5,187 nucleotides of DNA from DAOTVS01 sp034436375. GTDB taxonomy: Bacteria > Chloroflexota > Anaerolineae > SpSt-313. Positions 1 to 5,187 of this stretch are shown piece by piece. The notes below the pieces were generated by a model. The model was not told the DNA's origin, made no database searches, and saw only the letters and a list, made by a program, of their open reading frames with translations. Numbering within the stretch: position 1 is the first letter of the stretch; every line of letters starts with the position of its first letter. The stretch is from the NCBI GenBank assembly GCA_034436375.1, contig DAOTVS010000203.1, forward strand, positions 1 to 5,187, in the 5' to 3' direction. Position numbers and translations under genes: made by a program.

Positions 1-2
1 CG

Positions 3-476
3 GTCGCCCTCGGGCTCTACGCGGCGGTGGATCGGGCCGGCCTCATCAACACGCACCCGGCCCTGGCGGCGCCCCTGCTGGCGGGGGCTGCCAGCCTCTA
101 CCTCTTCAAGCTCCACTTTGACGGCCGTCGCAAAGCCATCGATGAGGCTACACACCTGGGCCAGACTGCGGCGGGCGCCCTCTGGGACCTGGCCCTGCGC
201 CCGACATTGGGGGTTGCCCTGCTGGCGGGGGCCGTCGCCTTTATGCTGGCCGGGCAGTCGCCGGCGTGGCCGCTGCTGGCCCTGGCGCGGAGCGAGACCT
301 TTTCCCTCAGCCTGCAACTGGCCGTGTTTCAGGGGCTCTTTGCCGAGGACCCGGCAGGCCTTGCCGCCACCGCATGGCTGGTGCAGACGCTGTGGGGGCT
401 GGGCATGCTGCTGGTGTGGTGGCCGCTGCAGGTGTTGGTGCTGGAGAGGTGCACCCTGGTGACTAGAGAGAGCTAG
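3..476 (+). CDS. C-terminal part of an unrecognised multi-pass membrane protein (5' end outside window)
   Basis: The frame is already open at base 3 and ends with TAG at 474-476, so the true start lies left of the window; a GTG at 27 is only an internal codon. The visible 157 residues are strongly hydrophobic. I see three likely membrane spans: around HPALAAPLLAGAASLYLFKL, around PTLGVALLAGAVAFMLAG, and a long Trp/Leu/Val-rich segment near the end (WLVQTLWGLGMLLVWW). The basic loop FDGRRKAID lies between the first two. These features point to an integral membrane protein, but I recognise no family motif and assign no function. It converges on the toxin-antitoxin cassette on the other strand, with about 50 bases between the two stop codons and no clear terminator hairpin there. 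Confidence 0.6.
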   Translation, partial: VALGLYAAVDRAGLINTHPALAAPLLAGAASLYLFKLHFDGRRKAIDEATHLGQTAAGALWDLALRPTLGVALLAGAVAFMLAGQSPAWPLLALARSETFSLSLQLAVFQGLFAEDPAGLAATAWLVQTLWGLGMLLVWWPLQVLVLERCTLVTRES

Positions 477-526
477 AGCAGACATTGAAGCGGCGCGGGA
501 TTTGGCGAGGTTGCTCCACCGTCTTA

Positions 527-1007
527 TCACATATCTGAGGCTTGCTGAATGAGGTGCGCAATAGTAGCTGGATCGTGCATCCGGGCTAACCAACTCACGT
601 CGTCGAAATCGCCGTCAAAGCTCATCATCACACGAATGCCAAGCTCCCGGCAACTCAACGCCATCAAGGCATCGCTAAAGTTCAGGCGGCCTTGATGACT
701 CCGGCAGAGATCCAGCACTTGCCGGAACAGACGAGGGGCAAGCCGGGAGATCCAGGTGATGCGCTGCTCCGGTACCGCCGCCAACAGGCCATCAAGCATG
801 TGGGCAAACTGATCAGAACGGTTCTGTTCCTCGGCACGACGAGCTTATGACCCCAATCGCTTCGTTAATCGCACAATCAAAATAGATGAGATGTGCACCC
901 GTCGCAAGCAACGCATCACTCAGCGCTGTAGCCCTGGCATGCCATTTGTCACGCGCGTCGACCAAAGCCACGAGTACATTGGCGTCAATGCTGACCAGCG
1001 TTGTCAT
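527..1007 (-). pseudogene. PIN-domain (VapC-like) toxin, split by a one-base frameshift
   Basis: PIN-domain toxins are Mg-dependent RNases, usually held inactive by a cognate antitoxin. The reading frame from the ATG at 1007 begins MTTLVSIDANVLVALVD, with the first PIN aspartate at D8, and continues through FDCAINEAIGVIS (E49). It then runs into a TGA at 813-815. A second minus frame, ending at 527, carries the rest: RRAEEQNRSDQFAH, then NFSDALMA (third acidic residue, about D112) and SFDGDFDDVSWL (about D131/D133). Removing one base in the minus-strand string AGCTCGTCG, for example position 842, fuses the two halves into 159 residues, a normal PIN length. The start lies inside the last codons of the upstream antitoxin (overlap 985-1007), typical of a coupled toxin-antitoxin operon. 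As written, the toxin would be truncated after about 64 residues and inactive. An assembly indel, a real inactivating mutation, or (less likely) programmed frameshifting could each explain it. Confidence 0.8.
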
Positions 1008-1284
1008 CGTACAGGGCCTCTGTATCTGCAACTGCATCGCCGTCCAGAGCAACCAAGCCCGTCAAAGCCGACAAGGTGCCGGCAGGTGCCGCGTGTAATA
1101 CAGCGCCCGGATAGGCGACTTCGCGGGCAGCTTCGGGCACAGGCATTTGCTCATGCAGAAAGCGAGCAAAGTCCAGCACTTCCCTTTGTTTGTCCGGCGG
1201 CAGAAGTTCCAGCAGCCGCAGCAACTCCGGCCGGATTGCCGGAGAGGAATCCGTATCCGCCGATGGAGCAGTAGTCTTGCCCAT
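985..1284 (-). CDS. VapB-like antitoxin (DUF2281-type), partner of the PIN toxin
   Basis: This 99-residue protein would bind and neutralise the PIN toxin encoded next to it and probably represses their shared promoter. Residues about 18-45 (IRPELLRLLELLPPDKQREV and the following LDFARFLHEQ) match the pattern of small antitoxins in which a 'leLPpdkqrEvLdFaeFL' helix precedes a toxin-binding tail. The C-terminal tail, with ALTGLVALDGDAVADTEALYDD, resembles the toxin-wrapping ends of PIN-associated antitoxins. I chose the ATG at 1284 because minus-strand GGGAG lies seven bases before it; an in-frame ATG at 1323 would add 13 residues but falls within the proposed promoter-operator zone and has no clear ribosome-binding site. 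Its stop overlaps the toxin start by 23 bases. The family call rests on motif recall, not a search; being the antitoxin is well supported by size, order and overlap. Confidence 0.75.
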   Translation of the reverse strand: MGKTTAPSADTDSSPAIRPELLRLLELLPPDKQREVLDFARFLHEQMPVPEAAREVAYPGAVLHAAPAGTLSALTGLVALDGDAVADTEALYDDNAGQH

Positions 1285-1321
1285 CGAGATTCTCCCATAT
1301 TGGAATGCGATAAAGAGGTTC

Positions 1322-1331
1322 AAAGCGCTTT
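1322..1331. promoter_or_regulatory. 10-bp palindrome AAAGCGCTTT, possible autorepressor operator
   Basis: AAAGCGCTTT is perfectly self-complementary and lies exactly where the transcript of the candidate toxin-antitoxin promoter would begin. Antitoxins commonly repress their own operon by binding such dyads over the promoter, so this is a natural candidate operator. A related core (AAGCGCT) recurs at 1462-1468. A 10-bp palindrome can arise by chance, so the call depends mainly on its position. Confidence 0.35.
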
Positions 1332-1337
1332 AATCGT

Positions 1338-1366
1338 ATTGTACACCCACTGAGTCAATTCGTCCA
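1338..1366 (-). promoter_or_regulatory. Candidate sigma-70-type promoter of the toxin-antitoxin operon
   Basis: Read on the minus strand, TGGACG (1366-1361, 4 of 6 matches to TTGACA) is followed by a 17-base spacer and TACAAT (1343-1338, 5 of 6 matches to TATAAT). Transcription would start near 1331, about 47 bases before the antitoxin ATG. A TTGACT also lies inside the spacer but has no good -10 box at the right distance. The assignment rests on consensus matching alone. Confidence 0.45.
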
Positions 1367-1409
1367 TCGTTGCGCTGGACAAGCCACGCATTAGTCATAC
1401 AATAGCCCT

Positions 1410-1597
1410 GGAAACCACCGCCCAAAGCAGCCTGATCCCATCCCTTGTCCTCTGCGCTATCAAGCGCTAGAAGGACTATAACTCTTGGGGCTGCCGGCTT
1501 GCCCGGTAGACCCCGTACGTGGATAGGGACCACGCCTTGCATGCGGGAGCCATGCTCCCAGCAGTGCTTTCGGACAGGCTCGCGGGCGGTGGTTTCC
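1410..1597. repeat. 188-bp segment bounded by perfect 14-bp inverted repeats, with internal hairpins
   Basis: GGAAACCACCGCCC at 1410-1423 is the exact reverse complement of GGGCGGTGGTTTCC at 1584-1597. Just inside the arms the similarity continues with gaps: AGCCTGATCC on the left against AGCCTGTCC on the reversed right arm. Smaller dyads lie between them: GCGCT/AGCGC (1454-1467), CGTGG/CCACG (1518-1534) and GGGAGC/GCTCCC (1545-1559). The right arm begins six bases beyond the tldE stop, and the left arm ends about 45 bases before the toxin-antitoxin promoter. It could be a small non-autonomous transposable element or a structured RNA in the 3' region of the tldE transcript. I see no target-site duplication at the edges. 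The only sizeable minus-strand ORF crossing it (1542-1330, 70 codons) resembles nothing I know. Confidence 0.5.
1545..1559 (-). terminator. Weak hairpin downstream of tldE, possible terminator
   Basis: Minus-strand GGGAGC, loop ATG, GCTCCC forms a compact six-pair stem about 45 bases after the tldE stop codon. No run of T follows on the minus strand, so it does not meet the usual intrinsic-terminator pattern. It may only be part of the larger folded 188-bp segment, but it is the best local candidate for ending the tldD-tldE transcript. Confidence 0.2.
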
Positions 1598-1602
1598 TTT
1601 CG

Positions 1603-2931
1603 TCAGCCGCCACTGATGGTCAGCGCGGGGAAACGGACGGCCTGGGGGCCAAGGTAATTCCCCATCATGACCGTCTCCTGGCTCAGGCGGGCCGCGGCCA
1701 GGTCGGTGAAGAGGTTGCCGCTGAGCGAGCCGCCCTTGATGGGGCGGATCTGGTTGCCCCGCTTCTCATAGCCCAGGCGGATCTCGGCGACAAAGTTGCC
1801 GCTGACCGGGTCGGGCATCATGCTGGAAAAGGCGACGACCTGGTAAAAGACGTCCTGCCACAGGTCGGCGATGGGCAGGGAGCCGGGCATGACCTCCAGG
1901 TTGCCAAACTCGCCGGTGGGCGGTATCTGCAGGTAATCGGCATAGCGCTGGCCGGCCCAGAAGCGCTGCAGCACGCCGTTCTCGATTATCGGCAGTCGCT
2001 GGCCGGGCAGGCCCTCGCCGTCAAAGCGGGCCGAGGCCGTGCCCCAGGGCAGGATGGCGTTGGCATAGATGGTCAGCGGGTCGCCCGTGGCCGGCAGGTC
2101 GCCAAAAACGCTCCGGCCCACCTCCCAGGGGGTGAGATGCTGGTATTTGGCCTGGGCGCTGGAGCGAAAGGCAAAGGGGGAAGGCGAGATCTCCTCGCCG
2201 GCCAGAAGCTGGTGCAGGGCATCGTCGCTCACCAGCACCGCCAGGCGCCCGCTGGCCGGCACCGCGGCCTGCAGGGTATCGCGCGCATACTGGGCTTGGC
2301 GCCGCACCAGCGCCGGCAGGTCCAGCCCGGCCAGGTCGCGCCGGCGCACCTCGACGTGGGCCTCCGTCTCGTGCCCCTCGTCGTCGCGCGCCAGGAGGAC
2401 GAAATCGAGCAGCAGCGAGGTGCCCTCCTGCTCCGCCTGGATGCCGCGGCTGTTGCGCAGAGCCACCTGCCGGCGGTCGATAAAGAACTCGGCCGAAGCC
2501 AGTGAGACGGCGGGCTCGGCTGCCACGGCAGCGCGCAGCTCATCCGCCAGCTCACGGGCGGCGCGCCCCGGGTCGACCACCAGCCTCCGGTCGCTGATGA
2601 GCACCTCCGGGTAGATTCCCGGCCCCGGCAGGGAATAGGGCGGGTTATCCGTCAGGCCGGCCATAAAGACGGCTTGCTCGATGCGCTCTGCAGCCCGGCC
2701 CTCTTCGCCGGGCAGGAGCGTCACCGTCGCCGAGCCGCGGCTGGGCCGGCCATCCTGGGCCGCCGCGTGATCGTTGTGGACCTCGACGCCATACTCCTCC
2801 ACCAACGCCTCGCGCCGGTTCTCGGGCTCGGTGCGGGCCAGGAAGAGCTGTGTGCTCTGGGTGCGCACCTGGCGCAGCAGCCAATCATTGACCCCGGGGC
2901 GGTTGAGAGCCTGCATCAATTGCTCGATCAT
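1603..2931 (-). CDS. pmbA: TldE/PmbA family protein, non-catalytic partner of TldD
   Basis: This 442-residue protein belongs to the TldD/PmbA (U62) family. In E. coli, TldD and TldE form a heteromeric complex in which TldE lacks the metal site but builds the chamber that degrades unfolded peptides, including the microcin B17 precursor and the antitoxin CcdA. Diagnostic C-terminal segments are present: SSAQAKYQHLTPWE, FDGEGLPGQRLPIIENGVL, VVAFSSMMPDPVSGNF, and IKGGSLSGNLFTD. No HExxxH motif is found, as expected for TldE. The length is close to the roughly 450 residues of E. coli PmbA. I start at the ATG at 2931 rather than an upstream in-frame codon at 2988, because 2931 shares its A with the TGA of tldD (TGATG) and has GAGG eight bases before it. 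The longer start would overlap tldD by 58 bases. Coupled translation should give matched amounts of the two subunits, in the cytoplasm. Confidence 0.93.
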   Translation of the reverse strand: MIEQLMQALNRPGVNDWLLRQVRTQSTQLFLARTEPENRREALVEEYGVEVHNDHAAAQDGRPSRGSATVTLLPGEEGRAAERIEQAVFMAGLTDNPPYSLPGPGIYPEVLISDRRLVVDPGRAARELADELRAAVAAEPAVSLASAEFFIDRRQVALRNSRGIQAEQEGTSLLLDFVLLARDDEGHETEAHVEVRRRDLAGLDLPALVRRQAQYARDTLQAAVPASGRLAVLVSDDALHQLLAGEEISPSPFAFRSSAQAKYQHLTPWEVGRSVFGDLPATGDPLTIYANAILPWGTASARFDGEGLPGQRLPIIENGVLQRFWAGQRYADYLQIPPTGEFGNLEVMPGSLPIADLWQDVFYQVVAFSSMMPDPVSGNFVAEIRLGYEKRGNQIRPIKGGSLSGNLFTDLAAARLSQETVMMGNYLGPQAVRFPALTISGG

Positions 2932-4325
2932 CAGCCTAACCTCGCCTGTAGCCGTAGATGGGGCCCACCGGAGGAGACCGGCACCCATTCCTTCCAGCCC
3001 TTGCCGCAGGTGCCGCCATCGAGGGCGAAATCGTTACCGACGGCGCTCACGGAGGCCAGGATGTCGGGCACATAGCCCGTGATGCCCACCGGCGAGAAGA
3101 GGCGCCCGGTGCGCCGGCCGTGCACGATCTCCTCGCCCACATGCGCTTCGACCTGCACGCCCCAGCCCTTGGGGTCCTCCATGCCGCTGGACATCTTGCG
3201 CAACAGCACACCCCGCTCGAGCCCGGCAATCAGCTCCTCCACCGGCGTCTCACCGCGCGCGAAAAAGGTGTTGGACATGCGCGCATAGGCCTTGTGGGCG
3301 AAATCCTGGCGGCGGCCGTTGGCCGTGCGCGGGATGCCCAGCTTGAAAGCGGAATAGAGATCCGTCAGCCCGCGCTCGAAAACGCCCGCCCGCAGGATGG
3401 TGGTGGGGGCGGCGAGCGCGCCCTCATCATCGACCCCATAGGAGCCGTAAGCCCCAAGCACCGAGGGGTCATCGAGCAGGTTCACCAGGGGCGAGCCGAC
3501 GCGCTTGCCCAGGTACTCGGCGGCCCGGGCGCGGCCCTTGTAGAACATGTCGGTCTCCACGCCATGGCCGAACGCCTCGTGGGCCACCACCCCCGACACG
3601 GTCGGGTCACAGACGCAATCGTAGAGGCCCGGCTCGATGCGCTCGGCGCCCAGCAGGGCCACCGCGCTCTGCGCCAGCGCCTGCAATTCCTCATCGGTGG
3701 CGTGGACAAGCTCCATCCCGCCGGTGCCGCTGCGCAGGAGCCAGTCGTACTCCATCTTTTGCCCGTCGGTCGCGAAGAGGATGACGCCGAAGCGGATGCG
3801 CGTCACGCTCTGGGAAAGGAGCCGCGTGCGGTTGGCAAAGACCTTGGCCTCGTCCGTCTCGGCATAGGTCACCTGGGCGTTCACCAGGCGCGGGTCGAGG
3901 GCGCGCACCTGCTCGTGGTAGCGGCGGCAGAGATCCAGCTTGTCGCGCGCGGAGCGGGTGCGCGGGTCGATCTGCATGGGCGCGCTCCAGTGGCCCGAGG
4001 CGGGCTCGCCGGGCTCCGGCGCCGGGCCGGGGCGCAGGTCGAGCGTATCGCGCAGGGTATGGGCGGCAGCCGCGAGGGCATCGGCGTCGAGCCTGCCGGC
4101 TGCCTCCTCCTGCAGGAACTCGCCGTTCCAGGCGCTCAGGACGGCGCCTGCACTGTGCCCGCGCTCGCTCACCCGAGATTCCTGGTTGGTCACGACCACC
4201 TCCAGGCCCGATCGGCTCGTGGCCAGCACCGCGCCATAGGGGGCGCGCGCCTCCAACACCGTCACCAATTCCGGCAGGTGATCGCGGATGGCCTCCAGGT
4301 CCGGTGGCAGGGCATGGTTGTTCAT
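2931..4325 (-). CDS. tldD: TldD metalloprotease, catalytic subunit of the TldD/TldE complex
   Basis: TldD is the zinc-dependent peptidase subunit of the cytoplasmic TldD/TldE complex. The protein is 464 residues, against 481 in E. coli. The metal-binding motif is clear: VVAHEAFGHGVETDMF, with H249, E250 and H254 forming HExxxH. The late cysteine motif GGTCGKGWKEWVPV places C440 as the likely third zinc ligand, matching the arrangement known for E. coli TldD. Other family segments include GSYGVDDEG and the C-terminal SSGGPHLR. All key residues are present, so the enzyme looks active. The start at 4325 follows a modest purine-rich AAAGAGA. Its stop overlaps the start of tldE by one base. A TATAAT box lies about 47 bases before the start codon, and the gene diverges from the RHS-type gene. 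Native substrates cannot be read from sequence. Confidence 0.95.
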   Translation of the reverse strand: MNNHALPPDLEAIRDHLPELVTVLEARAPYGAVLATSRSGLEVVVTNQESRVSERGHSAGAVLSAWNGEFLQEEAAGRLDADALAAAAHTLRDTLDLRPGPAPEPGEPASGHWSAPMQIDPRTRSARDKLDLCRRYHEQVRALDPRLVNAQVTYAETDEAKVFANRTRLLSQSVTRIRFGVILFATDGQKMEYDWLLRSGTGGMELVHATDEELQALAQSAVALLGAERIEPGLYDCVCDPTVSGVVAHEAFGHGVETDMFYKGRARAAEYLGKRVGSPLVNLLDDPSVLGAYGSYGVDDEGALAAPTTILRAGVFERGLTDLYSAFKLGIPRTANGRRQDFAHKAYARMSNTFFARGETPVEELIAGLERGVLLRKMSSGMEDPKGWGVQVEAHVGEEIVHGRRTGRLFSPVGITGYVPDILASVSAVGNDFALDGGTCGKGWKEWVPVSSGGPHLRLQARLG

Positions 4326-4371
4326 AGACCGTCTCTTTCGTCAAGCGATGGCAGGGAAGACTGTTGGGCGC

Positions 4372-4400
4372 ATTATAGGTCGGGGGGAAAGCGCGCGCAA
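4372..4400 (-). promoter_or_regulatory. Promoter of the tldD-tldE operon
   Basis: On the minus strand, TTGCGC (4400-4395) is followed by a 17-base spacer and a perfect TATAAT (4377-4372). The -35 box matches only in its TTG. Transcription would start near 4365, leaving a leader of about 40 bases before the tldD ATG. The spacer contains a run of six C (minus strand). Confidence 0.5.
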
Positions 4401-4534
4401 CCCCAACCCGATGGCGGCAAAGTGTTTCAGAACATAAGCTCTATTCTGCGGCACAAGGCGGGCTTGTCAACGCTTCCCGTTTCGGTAACACTTTCATTTG
4501 ACGCCGCAGGGGGATTGGGGAAATTCCGGCGGAA

Positions 4535-4554
4535 AATAGGTCAGGTGGCCTATT
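4535..4554. promoter_or_regulatory. 20-bp near-palindrome overlapping the -35 box, candidate operator
   Basis: AATAGG at 4535-4540 mirrors CCTATT at 4549-4554, and the centre (TCAGGTGG) adds the matching CA/TG pairs. Eight of ten base pairs of the dyad are symmetrical. Its right end overlaps the TTGACA box at 4553-4558, so a bound dimeric regulator would block RNA polymerase. No regulator gene is visible in the window, so the binding protein is unknown. Confidence 0.4.
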
Positions 4555-4581
4555 GACAGGGGGTAAAATGCGCAGGATAAT
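4553..4581 (+). promoter_or_regulatory. Near-consensus promoter for the RHS-type gene
   Basis: A perfect TTGACA (4553-4558), an ideal 17-base spacer and GATAAT (4576-4581, 5 of 6) make this the strongest promoter match in the window. Transcription would begin near 4588, giving an untranslated leader of about 70 bases before the ATG at 4657. Together with the tldD promoter it defines a divergent regulatory region between 4326 and 4656; the rest of that interval shows no gene. Confidence 0.7.
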
Positions 4582-4656
4582 GGAAACCAGCAGCACATTA
4601 TTGACCCCATCCGCCCTTTGCCACACGCTGAAGCTTCACCCTGCCAGGGAGGCGAA

Positions 4657-4764
4657 ATGTCCCGGTCCATTGCTGCCCGCCTTTCCCGCACCCTGCTCGT
4701 CGTTGTCCTTTTTGCCCTTCTTGCCTGCACCCTCGGCTCCACCATCGCCCCCCCCCAAGTTTAG
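4657..4764 (+). CDS. Lipoprotein-type signal peptide ORF, cut off after a poly-C tract
   Basis: The ATG at 4657 has a strong ribosome-binding site (AGGGAGG, four bases upstream). The 35-residue product starts with a basic stretch (MSRSIAARLSR), continues with a hydrophobic core (TLLVVVLFALLAC) and carries a lipobox-like LLAC with cysteine at residue 24. This is a textbook bacterial export signal, probably of lipoprotein type, although Leu at the -2 position is less usual. The frame then enters nine consecutive C at 4748-4756 and stops at TAG 4762-4764. One additional C would carry the signal peptide into the YD-repeat frame downstream. I therefore read this as the 5' end of the RHS-type gene rather than an independent small gene. 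Confidence 0.7.
   Translation: MSRSIAARLSRTLLVVVLFALLACTLGSTIAPPQV
4748..4756 (+). repeat. Homopolymeric tract of nine C between signal peptide and YD-repeat frame
   Basis: After GCC ACC ATC-type codons the sequence reads G followed by nine C and then AAG. With nine C the signal peptide ends in PPQV-stop; with eight it ends in a short tail at TAG 4784-4786; with ten or seven it continues through SLAATTGGGSAS into the YD-repeat protein. Poly-C runs of this length inside the 5' end of surface-protein genes are classical slipped-strand sites, and are also common sites of sequencing error. Confidence 0.8.
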
Positions 4765-4793
4765 CGGCTACGACTGGAGGCGGTAGCGCCAGC

Positions 4794-5187
4794 ATGATGA
4801 GCCGATCCTCCTACCGCGAGCTCCTGGCTGCCCCCACTCAAGATGCAACGCTGGCGCCGGGCTCCCCGCCCCCCACCGCTGCGGCCCAATACACCGCCGC
4901 CGGCCAGCTCCAGTCACTGACCTATGGCAACGGCGTCGCCACCACCTGGGGCTATGACCCCGTGACCGCGCGGCTGAGCTCGATTTCCGCCCCCGGTGTG
5001 CTCAACTTGAGCTACACCTACTATCCCAACGGCAACGTCCACACCTTTACCGATGACGGGCAGACGACCACGTTCGGCTACGACGAGCTGGATCGCCTTA
5101 CCTCTGCCACGGGCGGCTACAGCGCCGGCTACAGCTACGACCCGATCGGCAACCTGCTGGGCAAGACAGAGGGGTCTGTGGCCCGCA
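4794..5187 (+). CDS. RHS/YD-repeat secreted protein, partial (runs off right edge)
   Basis: The frame is open from the poly-C tract to the end of the window, and contains two adjacent ATGs at 4794 and 4797. After a Pro/Ala/Thr-rich linker (about residues 10-38) come YD repeats: TWGYDPVTARLSSI, LSYTYYPNGNVHTF, TFGYDELDRLTSA and YSYDPIGNLLGK. YD-repeat proteins (RHS, wapA and tc-toxin C relatives) build a hollow beta-shell, often enclosing a variable C-terminal toxin; the C-terminal end is not visible here. GGAGG at 4776-4780 is 13 bases before the first ATG, rather far for efficient initiation, so the true start is more likely the signal-peptide ATG at 4657 with a frame change in the C tract. 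Having repeats so soon after the leader suggests a short member or one that lost its N-terminal domains. The final function is unknown. Confidence 0.8.
   Translation, partial: MMSRSSYRELLAAPTQDATLAPGSPPPTAAAQYTAAGQLQSLTYGNGVATTWGYDPVTARLSSISAPGVLNLSYTYYPNGNVHTFTDDGQTTTFGYDELDRLTSATGGYSAGYSYDPIGNLLGKTEGSVAR
4950..5159 (+). repeat. Four tandem YD repeats (about 63-base period)
   Basis: The repeat unit encodes a pattern close to [GS]Y-x-Y-[DP]-x-x-G-[RN]-[LV]. Units begin near 4950 (GYDPVTARL), 5013 (YTYYPNGNV), 5076 (GYDELDRL) and 5130 (YSYDPIGNL), so the first three are spaced 63 bases (21 codons) and the last 54 bases. The repeats are diverged at the DNA level and are recognised as protein motifs. 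Confidence 0.75.

Noticed and set aside
477..526. Possible terminator between the convergent membrane-protein and toxin genes
   Set aside because: No stable GC stem followed by a T-run on either strand could be found.
1285..1323. Longer antitoxin start at 1323
   Set aside because: Adds residues encoded in the predicted leader; GGGAG seven bases before the ATG at 1284 favours the shorter form.
1330..1542. Minus-strand 70-codon ORF between tldE and the antitoxin
   Set aside because: No recognisable motif, no convincing ribosome-binding site, and it crosses both the inverted-repeat element and the toxin-antitoxin promoter; kept only as a note in the repeat entry.
1519..2505. Plus-strand ORF of 328 codons
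   Set aside because: Antisense shadow of tldE in GC-rich sequence; composition is low complexity and no motif is seen.
2932..2988. Longer N-terminus for tldE starting at 2988
   Set aside because: Would overlap tldD by 58 bases and adds a non-family stretch; the TGATG junction with GAGG before it is the better start.
2958..4556. Plus-strand ORF of 532 codons
   Set aside because: Lies antisense to tldD, whose HExxxH and CGKG motifs establish the coding strand; its protein is Gly/His/Arg/Ala-rich with no recognisable domain, as expected for a GC-rich shadow frame.
4553..4786. Plus-strand 77-codon ORF over the signal-peptide region
   Set aside because: Begins at a TTG inside the -35 box and lies out of frame with the well-supported signal peptide.

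Overview
This is a GC-rich bacterial window with four regions: the tail of an unrecognised membrane protein, a toxin-antitoxin pair with a broken toxin, a tldD-tldE metalloprotease operon, and the start of a secreted YD-repeat (RHS-type) protein that runs off the right edge. The GC-rich codon use, the VapB-like/PIN cassette and the YD-repeat style fit a Chloroflexota-like environmental genome. That placement is an inference from style; there is no rRNA or other marker to confirm it.

Left part (1-1366). On the plus strand, the C-terminal end of a hydrophobic multi-pass protein stops at 476. A toxin-antitoxin cassette converges on it from the minus strand. The antitoxin (1284-985) overlaps the PIN-domain toxin start at 1007. 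The toxin is split by a one-base frameshift near 842; joining the two frames restores a full-length PIN protein of about 159 residues with its acidic residues in place. A plausible promoter (1338-1366) and a 10-bp palindrome (1322-1331) lie just upstream of the antitoxin.

Middle (about 1367-4400). Between the toxin-antitoxin promoter and the protease operon lies a 188-bp segment (1410-1597). It is closed by perfect 14-bp inverted repeats and holds several smaller hairpins; I cannot assign it to a known family. Next, on the minus strand, come tldD (4325-2931) and pmbA/tldE (2931-1603). Their stop and start codons share one base (TGATG), so the two subunits are almost certainly translationally coupled. 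TldD carries the HEAFGH metal-binding motif and the late cysteine motif; TldE lacks the metal site, as is usual for the partner. A perfect TATAAT box lies in the tldD leader.

Right part (4401-5187). The intergenic region is divergent. A near-consensus promoter (TTGACA, 17 bp, GATAAT) drives rightward transcription, and an almost perfect 20-bp palindrome overlaps its -35 box. Behind a good ribosome-binding site sits a 35-codon ORF that is a lipoprotein-type signal peptide, ended shortly after a run of nine C. With ten C (or seven), the signal peptide would read straight into a Gly/Ser/Ala/Pro linker and then the YD repeats. The gene is therefore phase-off, mutated, or miscalled at the homopolymer. 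This C-tract switch candidate and the 188-bp inverted-repeat element are the two items most worth a second look.
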